Assembly (NCBI GenBank): GCA_900540005.1
Contig: UQEM01000149.1
Location: 1 to 5,849 of the forward strand
Direction: 5' to 3'
Length of the DNA stretch: 5,849 nucleotides
Source of the DNA: an uncultured Ruminococcus sp.
GTDB lineage: Bacteria > Bacillota > Clostridia > Oscillospirales > Ruminococcaceae
The notes below the pieces were generated by a model that worked only from the letters and a program-made list of their open reading frames with translations, was not told the DNA's origin and did no database searches. Each line of letters begins with the position of its first letter. The first letter of the stretch is position 1. A program made the translations under genes and the position numbers. Positions 1 to 5,794 of this stretch are shown in pieces.

Positions 1-51
1 ATACGAGATGACGTCGAGTCTCGTGGGCTCGGAGATGTGTATAAGAGACAG
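1..51 (+). other. Untrimmed Illumina Nextera adapter (artefact)
   Basis: Bases 1-9 match the end of the Illumina P7 oligo, bases 10-17 (GACGTCGA) occupy the i7 index position, and bases 18-51 match the 34-nt Nextera read-2 transposase adapter, ending in the mosaic end AGATGTGTATAAGAGACAG. The index is the reverse complement of TCGACGTC, which I recall as Nextera XT index N729. This stretch is library DNA, not genome. It supplies an ATG at 8 and an in-frame artificial peptide (SLVGSEMCIRDS) fused to the first gene, so any annotation starting at 8 is wrong. Confidence 0.97.
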
Positions 52-607
52 TAGCAGAGTAAATCTTGGCGCTAAGCCGTATCTTTTTCCACAGCCTGTT
101 ATGATAATCGGAACATATGATGCTGACGGAAAGCCGAACGCAATGAACGCTGCATGGGGCGGAATCGTTGGCTCTGACGAGATCATAATCGACCTTGGAG
201 CTCATAAGACAACAGAAAATATTGAACTGAAAAAAGCATTCACTATCAGTATTGGTGATGCTGACCACATTGTTGCGTGTGATTATGTGGGTATCGAGTC
301 TGGCAGCAAGGTTGCCGACAAGATGGCTAAAACGGGATTCACTACCACCAAGAGCGAATTCGTTGACGCTCCCGTTATCAATGAACTTCCGCTCGCGCTT
401 GAGTGCGAGCTTATCAAGGTAATTGACGGCTGCAAGTATCTTGGAAGGATCAAGAATGTAAGCGCTGACGAAAAGATCCTTGACGAAAGCGGCAGTGTTT
501 CACTTGCCAAATTCTTCCCGATCATATTCGACCCGTCCGGAAACGGATATTACAAGCTCGGCGAAAAAGTCGGACAAGCCTGGAGTTCCGGCATGGCTCT
601 TAAATAA
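52..607 (+). CDS. Flavin reductase-like FMN-binding protein, 5'-truncated
   Basis: This encodes a cytoplasmic flavin reductase / FMN-binding split-barrel protein (DIM6/NTAB-like family), of the kind that binds FMN and moves electrons from NAD(P)H or a partner protein. About 184 genomic residues are visible, starting at the codon at 53. Family hallmarks are the opening NLGAKPYLFPQPV, then GTYDADGKPNAMNAAWGG (the flavin-contact region after the first strands), the HKTTENI segment, VACDYVGIESG, FVDAPVINELPLALEC, and a C-terminal KLGEKVGQAW. The length is close to full for this family (about 180-190 residues), so probably only the start codon and a few residues are lost to the contig edge. The in-frame ATG at 8 lies in adapter sequence and is not its start. 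The stop is TAA at 605-607, followed by hairpins and a terminator. No electron partner is visible, so the physiological substrate is unknown. The gene is convergent with the regulator and is probably not part of the xylan locus. Confidence 0.88.
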
Positions 608-639
608 TGACAACAAGCATTTTAACTAATAATGCGATT

Positions 640-694
640 CCAAAGGCAGAGTCTTTGGTGGAGTGTAGGGCAACGCTTCGTAAGTGAGAGCGTT
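640..694. repeat. Two small intergenic hairpins (possible dispersed element)
   Basis: Between the flavin reductase stop and the terminator lie two short inverted repeats: CCAAAG/CTTTGG (640-645 with 653-658, 7-nt loop) and AACGCT/AGCGTT (672-677 with 689-694). They are joined by the GC-richer stretch GGTGGAGTGTAGGGC. No ORF fits here. The pattern resembles the small repeated intergenic elements found in many Firmicutes genomes, but copy number cannot be judged from one window. It could also be a decayed 3' UTR. The stems are weak. Confidence 0.3.
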
Positions 695-730
695 CTCTTA
701 TTATCTTTAGTATCTTTTTTGGCAAACTGA

Positions 731-770
731 AACGGCTGCTGTCACAATGACAGCAGCCGTTATTTATTTT
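731..770 (+). terminator. Intrinsic terminator between convergent genes
   Basis: A perfect 14-bp stem (731-744 AACGGCTGCTGTCA paired with 748-761) closes a 3-nt CAA loop and is followed on the + strand by a T-rich tail (TTATTTATTTT, to 770). It ends transcription from the flavin reductase side. The stem starts just past the regulator's stop codon (764-766), so it can also terminate the regulator transcript on the - strand, although the T-tract there is weaker (TTTCAGTTTG). It is therefore likely bidirectional. Confidence 0.85.
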
Positions 771-1561
771 GTCTGCTCACAGTATCCGTCCTCGCGGTAC
801 TGTGTAGGAGTTTTACCAAGCAGATTCTTGAATTGTCGGTTGAAATACGAAGGATTGTTGTATCCTACCATAGAACTGACATCATTTATTGATAATTCGG
901 AATTTTTCAGCAGATCCTTCGCCTTTTCCACTCTCCCTGCTATGATATCTCTTGAAATACTCACGCCGAACGTATCATTATAAAGGTGCTGGAGTCTGGA
1001 GCGGCTCAGCGAGAGATCCGCCGCCATATCGTCTATATTCCATTGACGCGCAGGCCAACGATAAATACTTTCGCGCAGCCAGAGAAGCTTTTCAAAATAT
1101 TTGTTTTTAGTGATCGAACCCGTCAGAGTGCACGACTCCATGCACTCGTTTAGTTTCAGAAGCAGCAGGCGGAAATAAAGATCAACAGTCTCTTTTCTGT
1201 TCTTGTTCGCGGAATAATTCTCATAACACATATTCCTCACTATGTTTGAGATTTGCGTAATATCGCCTATATGTACAATTTTATTATATGGTATCGCAAG
1301 TCGCTCGGCAAGTTCCGTTTCCTCCTCGCTGAATCCAAAGTGAATCCAGTCATCAGCATACTCGACATTATCCGCGCGGTAATACTGGGGACAATCAGGC
1401 GTAAACATAATAAACGAATTCGGCTCGACGTGTATTTCCCTGCCGCCGATCCGGAACAGCGCCTTTGTTTTTATTATGAGAAAAAGCCAGTCGCCGCTGC
1501 CGTTTGGTCTGTCTATGCAGAAAGTTTTATCGTGTTTGTGGTCATAACCTATCTCGTCCAT
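764..1561 (-). CDS. AraC-family transcriptional regulator
   Basis: This is a cytoplasmic DNA-binding regulator of 265 residues. The N-terminal half is a cupin-type AraC ligand-binding domain (about residues 5-95), with IDRPNGSGDWLFLIIKT, the strand pair ALFRIGGREIHVEPNSFIMF, and DDWIHFGF. The C-terminal ~95 residues are the AraC double helix-turn-helix: HTH1 about 175-196 (NIDDMAADLSLSRSRLQHLY) and HTH2 about 224-250 (SINDVSSMVGYNNPSYFNRQFK), ending in the family signature GKTPTQYRE. The start at 1561 was chosen because AAGGTGA lies just upstream, because the family usually begins near IGYxHxH, and because a plausible promoter overlaps the 22-residue extension that would start at 1627. It is divergent from the xylanase gene, with a half-site cluster in the shared intergenic region. 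By analogy with other AraC regulators next to glycoside hydrolase genes it probably activates that gene in response to a sugar. The ligand is unknown; xylo- or arabino-oligosaccharide is inference. Confidence 0.93.
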   Translation of the reverse strand: MDEIGYDHKHDKTFCIDRPNGSGDWLFLIIKTKALFRIGGREIHVEPNSFIMFTPDCPQYYRADNVEYADDWIHFGFSEEETELAERLAIPYNKIVHIGDITQISNIVRNMCYENYSANKNRKETVDLYFRLLLLKLNECMESCTLTGSITKNKYFEKLLWLRESIYRWPARQWNIDDMAADLSLSRSRLQHLYNDTFGVSISRDIIAGRVEKAKDLLKNSELSINDVSSMVGYNNPSYFNRQFKNLLGKTPTQYREDGYCEQTK

Positions 1562-1563
1562 TC

Positions 1564-1570
1564 TCACCTT
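1564..1570 (-). promoter_or_regulatory. Ribosome binding site deciding the regulator start
   Basis: On the - strand AAGGTGA lies 2 nt before the ATG at 1561-1559 and matches the 3' part of the full Shine-Dalgarno sequence AAGGAGGTGA. A second purine-rich block, AGGAAAGGGG, lies at 1585-1576. The alternative ATG at 1627 has only a GGAG about 14 nt upstream, which is a poorer arrangement. Confidence 0.5.
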
Positions 1571-1589
1571 ATCAGCCCCTTTCCTCAAT

Positions 1590-1618
1590 ATGTTATCATA
1601 ATAAAGAAAGGAAATCAA
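1590..1618 (-). promoter_or_regulatory. Probable promoter of the AraC-family regulator
   Basis: On the - strand, TTGATT (1618-1613) is followed after 17 bp by TAACAT (1595-1590), with a TGn extended -10 motif directly before it (1598-1596). Transcription would begin near 1583, leaving a leader of about 22 nt before the ATG at 1561. The -10 hexamer matches the consensus at only 4 of 6 positions, so the call rests mainly on spacing and the extended motif. If correct, the ATG at 1627 would be upstream of the transcript. Confidence 0.45.
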
Positions 1619-1666
1619 TACCTGCACGAAAATTTCTTTATCTCCGAGAGCAATTCAAACAATATT

Positions 1667-1727
1667 ACTATTGTGCTGAAATTTCAGCACAGCAAAATCA
1701 GCACAATAGTGCTATAAATTCAGCACA
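1667..1727. promoter_or_regulatory. Operator cluster: five TCAGCACA-like half-sites
   Basis: The half-site TCAGCACA occurs exactly at 1684-1691, 1698-1705 and 1720-1727 on the + strand and at 1672-1679 on the - strand. A degenerate fifth copy lies on the - strand at 1707-1714. The first two copies form a perfect 20-bp palindrome (1672-1691, TGTGCTGAAA/TTTCAGCACA). The copies at 1698 and 1707 form AGCAC-N4-GTGCT. A 13-bp inverted repeat (ACTATTGTGCTGA at 1667-1679, its complement at 1698-1710) spans the palindrome. The last half-site ends 8 bp upstream of the xylanase -35 box, the usual position for an AraC-type activator. The divergent regulator is the likely binder, but this is inferred from position only. 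Confidence 0.7.
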
Positions 1728-1735
1728 TTCGTTGA

Positions 1736-1764
1736 TTGACATTTATGAACATAAAATGTATAAT
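1736..1764 (+). promoter_or_regulatory. Consensus sigma-A promoter of the xylanase gene
   Basis: A perfect -35 TTGACA (1736-1741) and a perfect -10 TATAAT (1759-1764) are separated by exactly 17 bp. Transcription should start near 1771, giving a 5' leader of about 54 nt before the ATG at 1825. Such a strong core promoter beside an operator array suggests that control could include repression or roadblocking as well as activation. Confidence 0.88.
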
Positions 1765-1808
1765 TTAAAAAGTGAATATGCTACGTTTTTCATAAAAATA
1801 TTAAACTC

Positions 1809-1814
1809 AAGGAG
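1809..1814 (+). promoter_or_regulatory. Ribosome binding site of the xylanase gene
   Basis: AAGGAG, extended to AAGGAGTGA, lies 10 nt before the ATG at 1825. It fixes the start: the reading frame is open upstream to about 1504, but that part overlaps the promoter, the operators and the regulator gene and has no signal peptide at its head. Confidence 0.85.
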
Positions 1815-1824
1815 TGATGAATTA

Positions 1825-4800
1825 ATGAACCTCAACAGAATCGTATCAACTGCCGCGGCTTTGGCTTTTTCTGCCGGAATGGTTACTGTTTTCCCTGAAC
1901 TCACGCAGGAAACCTATGCTGCGGAAGTGGTTGCCAACAGCTTTGAAATCAACTATGAGGGTTGGCATCCGAATGCAGACAATGTAGTCCTCACAGCCGA
2001 AAGCGGCTGCGGATACAGCAATTCAAGGGGCATGAACGTTACGGGAAGAACTTCGTATTCAGACGGAGCTGCTTCCTCAAAGGGATTCTATCTTGAGGGT
2101 GGGGTTGAATATCAGTATCGTGTCATGGTTCGCAGCGACTACGCCGAAACTTTCCGCCTTTCCCTCATGTACATTGATGAAGATACCGAAAAGGAGACCA
2201 CAGTTCAGCTTGCTGCGAAGAAAGCTGCCGCAGGTGAATGGACTGAACTCTCCGCAAAGTTCAAAGCTCCGTCAAATACTTATGAATACGAGCTGACAAT
2301 TACAGCCGACAGCACCAACGATTTCACCTTTGATGACGTTTCCATTACCTCAAAGGAACAGACAGCAGGTTTAAGTGCATATGCCGCCGAATCGGGTCTG
2401 AAAGATAAGTTTGACGGCTATTTCAGAGTAGGCAATATACTTAACGGCGGTACTATCAAAAACTCCGCTATTACAGCAAATATCCTCAAGGACTGCAACA
2501 GCGTTGAGTGTGAAAACGAGACCAAGCCTGATGCCACTCTCAATCAGTCTCAATGCAGCGGCACTAATATTGGCGTAAAGCTCGACAGCGCTGCCGCAAT
2601 AATGGACTTCTGTTCAAAAAATAACATAGGTATGCGCGGACACACTTTAGTTTGGCACAGTCAGACTCCGTCGTGGTTCTTCAAGGAAAACTACAATGCT
2701 AACGGAGCGTGGGTCTCATCAAGCGTAATGGATCAGCGCATGGAAAGCTACATAAAAAATATGTTTTCCGCTATCAAGACCCAGTATCCCAATCTTGACC
2801 TGTACGCATATGATGTTTGCAACGAATGTGTGAGCGATGACAGCAACCGCACAGCAAATAACGGCGGTGCAAGAGTTCCGGGTGACAACAACGTTAACGG
2901 CGGAACTTCCGCGTGGGTTCAGGTTTACGGAGACAATTCATTCGTTGAAAAGGCTTTCACCTACGCAAGGAAATATGCTCCGGCAGGCTGTGATCTCTAC
3001 TACAACGACTACAACGAGTACTGGGATCACAAGCGCGACTGCATTTACAATATGTGCAAGGACTTGTATCAGAAAGGACTTCTTGACGGTGTAGGTATGC
3101 AGTCTCACGTCCCTGCAAACGCAACAGGATTCGCAGGAACGGACTCCTACATTGAAGCAATGAAAAAATACCTCTTTATCGGATGTGATGTTCAGATCAC
3201 CGAACTTGACATCAGCCTTGAAAGCGGTAAGTACACATTGCAGGAACAGGCTGACAAGTATAAGGCTATCTTTCAGGCGGCGATTGACTGGAACAGCGCT
3301 CCTCAGTCTGACGGACGTGTCACAGCAGTCTGCATATGGGGCCCGAACGATGCAAATTCTTGGCTAAAGAGCGGAAGTGACGCTCTGCTGTATGACCAAA
3401 ACAATCAGCCCAAAGCCGCATATACAGCATTAATGAACATGAACGTTCAGCCTCCTGTAGTCAAGCCTGTAGAACCTGACGAAAACGGCTGGTATTTCCA
3501 CAGCACCTTTGAGGGCGATACAGATGACTGGGGCGGCCGCGGAGCTGCTGACGTTCTCACCAGCGGCAGAACTTCCTACAAAGGCTCAGAGGCGCTCCTC
3601 GTTGAAAACAGAACTGCTGCATGGAACGGTACTACAAAATCGCTGAATACAAAGGCATTCATTCCGGGCAATGAATACAGTTTCAGTGTAAATGTAAATT
3701 ATTTTGACGGCAGCGCAACCGATAAGTTCTTCCTCAAACTCCAGTACACTGATGGTAACGGTGATACTCAGTATTCTACCATAGCAGAGGGAACGGGTAT
3801 CAAGGGCGAATGGGTTCAGCTTGCAAATACAAATTACAAGATTCCCGAAGACGCAAAAAATATGCAGATATATGTTGAAACTGCCGAAACAAGCAACAAT
3901 TTCTACATTGACGAGGCTATCGGAGCTGTTGCAGGCACGGTCATCGAGGGAGCAGGAAACTCCGAACCGATCATACTCGGTGACATCAACGGTGACGGAA
4001 AGATAAACGCTCTTGACATGAGCCTTGCAAGAAAAGGACTTATAAGCGGCGGTTTCTCCAGTTCAAGAAAAAGCATTGCCGCTGACGTTGACCAGAGCGG
4101 TAAATTCGAGATAAATGATGCCGTCCTGATACAGCAGTATATTCTCCGCAAGATAACGGAGTTCCCTGTAGCTGAAAAAGTTATCGACACAGAGGCTATG
4201 GAAACTCTCTTTAAAAGCGTGAATGTCGCTTCGAGCTGGAAATATGACGGAGAGAACAATCCGCTAACCACAGAGCGTTTCGGCGCTGACCCCGGATATC
4301 TCGTTTATGACGGCAGGCTTTATGTTTACACGACAAATGACGCGTTTGAATATGAAAACGGTTCTATCCGCGAAAACACCTATGATGTAGGAACTATCAA
4401 CTGCGTTTCTTCATCAGACCTTGTAAACTGGACAGACCATGGCGCTATCCCCGTAGCAGGCAAAAACGGCAGAACTCAGAACGGAGCTGCAAAATGGGCG
4501 AACTGCTCGTGGGCACCCGATGCCTGCTGGAAGATGATAAACGGTAAACCAAAATTTTTCCTTTACTTTGCAAATAACGGCTCAGGTATCGGCGTTCTTA
4601 CAGCAGACTCCCCTACAGGCCCGTGGACTGATCCCCTCGGCAAGGAGCTTATAAGCAGGAGCACTCCCAACTGCGGAAATGTGGCATGGCTCTTTGATCC
4701 CGCCGTTTACTATGATGAGGAAACAGATGAAGCCTATCTCTTTTTCGGCGGCGGAAAGAACTCCAATGACGGCACAGGATACGACAATCCTAAAACAGGC

Positions 4801-5646
4801 AGATGTGTGAAGCTTGGCAAGGATATGATATCAATCGAGGGCACTCCTCAGACTATGGAAACGCCTTACCTCTTTGAAGATTCAAGCATTACAAAAATCG
4901 GCGACACATGGTACTATTCATACTGCTCTAACTGGAATGTACCGAGCGGAACAAGCATTAACGGACAGTTGTTCAACAGTGCCGATATCTGCTACATGAC
5001 TTCCAAGAATCCTCTCGGCCCTTGGACGAAAGATCAGTTTGCAGGTATGCTGTTTGCGAACACAGGCAGCCAGAAAATAGATAACGGCGGAAACAACCAC
5101 CACTCGCTTGTGGAATTCAAGGGCAAGTACTATGTTATATACCACAGCCGTCAGCAGGAAATGCGCATGAACGGCGGCAAGGACAGAAATTACCGCTCAA
5201 CTCAGATCAACGAGGCTGTGTTTGACCAAGCCACAGGAAAAATAACCTGCAAGGGCGATATGAAGGGTGTTTCACAGCTCGAAACTCTCAACCCGTACAC
5301 TACCGTACAGGCTGAAACAATGTCCAACCAGTCCAACGATATCTCTGTGGAAGGTCTCGGCGATACCGTAGTAAAAGGCTCAAAGGGCAGTTGGATAAAA
5401 GCAAGCGGAGTTAATTTCTCAAACGGAGCAGATACCCTGACAATTAAAGCTTCTTCCAAGAATGGCGCAGTCATCAAAGTCTGCACAGGCTCTGCAAACG
5501 GAACAGCCATTACATATGCTGAAATTCCGGCAGGCAGCAGTATGAGTGAAATCACCGTTCCTGTAGTTAATTCCGTAAGCGGAAACAAAGACATTTACTT
5601 TGTATTCAGCGACGACATCAGCTTTGACAGTTGGTCGTTCAAATGA
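1825..5646 (+). CDS. Cellulosomal bifunctional enzyme: CBM22-GH10-CBM22-dockerin-GH43-CBM6
   Basis: This is a secreted 1273-residue plant cell wall enzyme. Modules in order (approximate residues): Sec signal peptide 1-32 (basic NLNR head, hydrophobic core, likely cleavage at TYA|A); xylan-binding CBM22 37-177; GH10 endo-beta-1,4-xylanase 188-538; second CBM22 555-704; type I dockerin 717-780; GH43 787-1145; CBM6 1158-1273. GH10 shows RGHTLVWHSQTPSW (270-283), acid/base E334 in DVCNE, nucleophile E460 in ITELD, and WGPNDANSW. The dockerin has two calcium loops (D720/N722/D724/D731 and D754/D756/S758/D765). GH43 shows base D822 (ADPGYL), pKa-modulating D899 (WAPD) and acid E1012 (METPY). All catalytic residues are present, so both domains should be active. 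GH10 should cut the xylan backbone; GH43 probably removes arabinose side chains or xylose, the exact specificity being unproven. The dockerin should anchor the protein to a scaffoldin. Linkers are short. The gene is transcribed alone from its own promoter to its own terminator. The module order resembles R. flavefaciens cellulosomal xylanases as I recall them. No frameshift or truncation is seen. Confidence 0.95.
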   Translation: MNLNRIVSTAAALAFSAGMVTVFPELTQETYAAEVVANSFEINYEGWHPNADNVVLTAESGCGYSNSRGMNVTGRTSYSDGAASSKGFYLEGGVEYQYRVMVRSDYAETFRLSLMYIDEDTEKETTVQLAAKKAAAGEWTELSAKFKAPSNTYEYELTITADSTNDFTFDDVSITSKEQTAGLSAYAAESGLKDKFDGYFRVGNILNGGTIKNSAITANILKDCNSVECENETKPDATLNQSQCSGTNIGVKLDSAAAIMDFCSKNNIGMRGHTLVWHSQTPSWFFKENYNANGAWVSSSVMDQRMESYIKNMFSAIKTQYPNLDLYAYDVCNECVSDDSNRTANNGGARVPGDNNVNGGTSAWVQVYGDNSFVEKAFTYARKYAPAGCDLYYNDYNEYWDHKRDCIYNMCKDLYQKGLLDGVGMQSHVPANATGFAGTDSYIEAMKKYLFIGCDVQITELDISLESGKYTLQEQADKYKAIFQAAIDWNSAPQSDGRVTAVCIWGPNDANSWLKSGSDALLYDQNNQPKAAYTALMNMNVQPPVVKPVEPDENGWYFHSTFEGDTDDWGGRGAADVLTSGRTSYKGSEALLVENRTAAWNGTTKSLNTKAFIPGNEYSFSVNVNYFDGSATDKFFLKLQYTDGNGDTQYSTIAEGTGIKGEWVQLANTNYKIPEDAKNMQIYVETAETSNNFYIDEAIGAVAGTVIEGAGNSEPIILGDINGDGKINALDMSLARKGLISGGFSSSRKSIAADVDQSGKFEINDAVLIQQYILRKITEFPVAEKVIDTEAMETLFKSVNVASSWKYDGENNPLTTERFGADPGYLVYDGRLYVYTTNDAFEYENGSIRENTYDVGTINCVSSSDLVNWTDHGAIPVAGKNGRTQNGAAKWANCSWAPDACWKMINGKPKFFLYFANNGSGIGVLTADSPTGPWTDPLGKELISRSTPNCGNVAWLFDPAVYYDEETDEAYLFFGGGKNSNDGTGYDNPKTGRCVKLGKDMISIEGTPQTMETPYLFEDSSITKIGDTWYYSYCSNWNVPSGTSINGQLFNSADICYMTSKNPLGPWTKDQFAGMLFANTGSQKIDNGGNNHHSLVEFKGKYYVIYHSRQQEMRMNGGKDRNYRSTQINEAVFDQATGKITCKGDMKGVSQLETLNPYTTVQAETMSNQSNDISVEGLGDTVVKGSKGSWIKASGVNFSNGADTLTIKASSKNGAVIKVCTGSANGTAITYAEIPAGSSMSEITVPVVNSVSGNKDIYFVFSDDISFDSWSFK

Positions 5647-5716
5647 TTATAACTGACGCCTTTCTGCACAATCGGCGACAGTTTAATAATGAATTTGTTG
5701 TAAGGGACAAATCAAA

Positions 5717-5757
5717 AAAGCAGCCGCATTGAGAGTGCGGCTGCTTTATACTTTTTT
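5717..5757 (+). terminator. Intrinsic terminator after the xylanase gene
   Basis: A perfect 12-bp stem (5717-5728 AAAGCAGCCGCA with 5736-5747) closes a 7-nt loop (TTGAGAG) and is followed by a T-rich tail ending in six Ts (5752-5757). Six As precede the right edge of the left arm, giving a T-tract on the - strand as well, so it could also stop transcription entering from the right. It lies 70 bp past the stop codon, which supports a single-gene transcript. Confidence 0.88.
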
Positions 5758-5794
5758 GACAAACTATACCAATACAAAAAGGCGACATTCATAA

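Noticed and set aside
1672..1691. The 20-bp palindrome as a transcription terminator
   Set aside because: It has no loop or T-tract and lies between divergent promoters where no transcript should end.
1253..1717. Open frame on the + strand opposite the regulator's N-terminal half
   Set aside because: It is antisense to a well-supported AraC gene, has no ribosome binding site or recognisable domain, and runs through the operator palindrome.
1667..1727. CRISPR array or riboswitch
   Set aside because: The repeats are only 8 bp, in both orientations and with irregular spacing, and they lie upstream of the predicted transcription start, so they cannot be a leader RNA. An operator cluster fits better.
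1504..1824. In-frame upstream extension of the xylanase reading frame
   Set aside because: It covers the divergent regulator's 5' end, the operator cluster and the perfect promoter. The ATG at 1756 overlaps the -10 box. The signal peptide and the AAGGAG site place the start at 1825.
3487..3936. Second carbohydrate-binding module as a different family (CBM4/9-like)
   Set aside because: It shares the GRTSY motif, the strand pattern and the final xNFYIDE/xDFTFDD segment with the first module, and CBM22 commonly flanks GH10, so CBM22 is preferred, although the related beta-sandwich families are hard to separate by eye.
3903..4271. Antisense open frame on the - strand under the dockerin/GH43 junction
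   Set aside because: It is a mirror of real coding sequence with no family features; the other - strand frames at 4918-5145 and 5202-5594 were rejected for the same reason.
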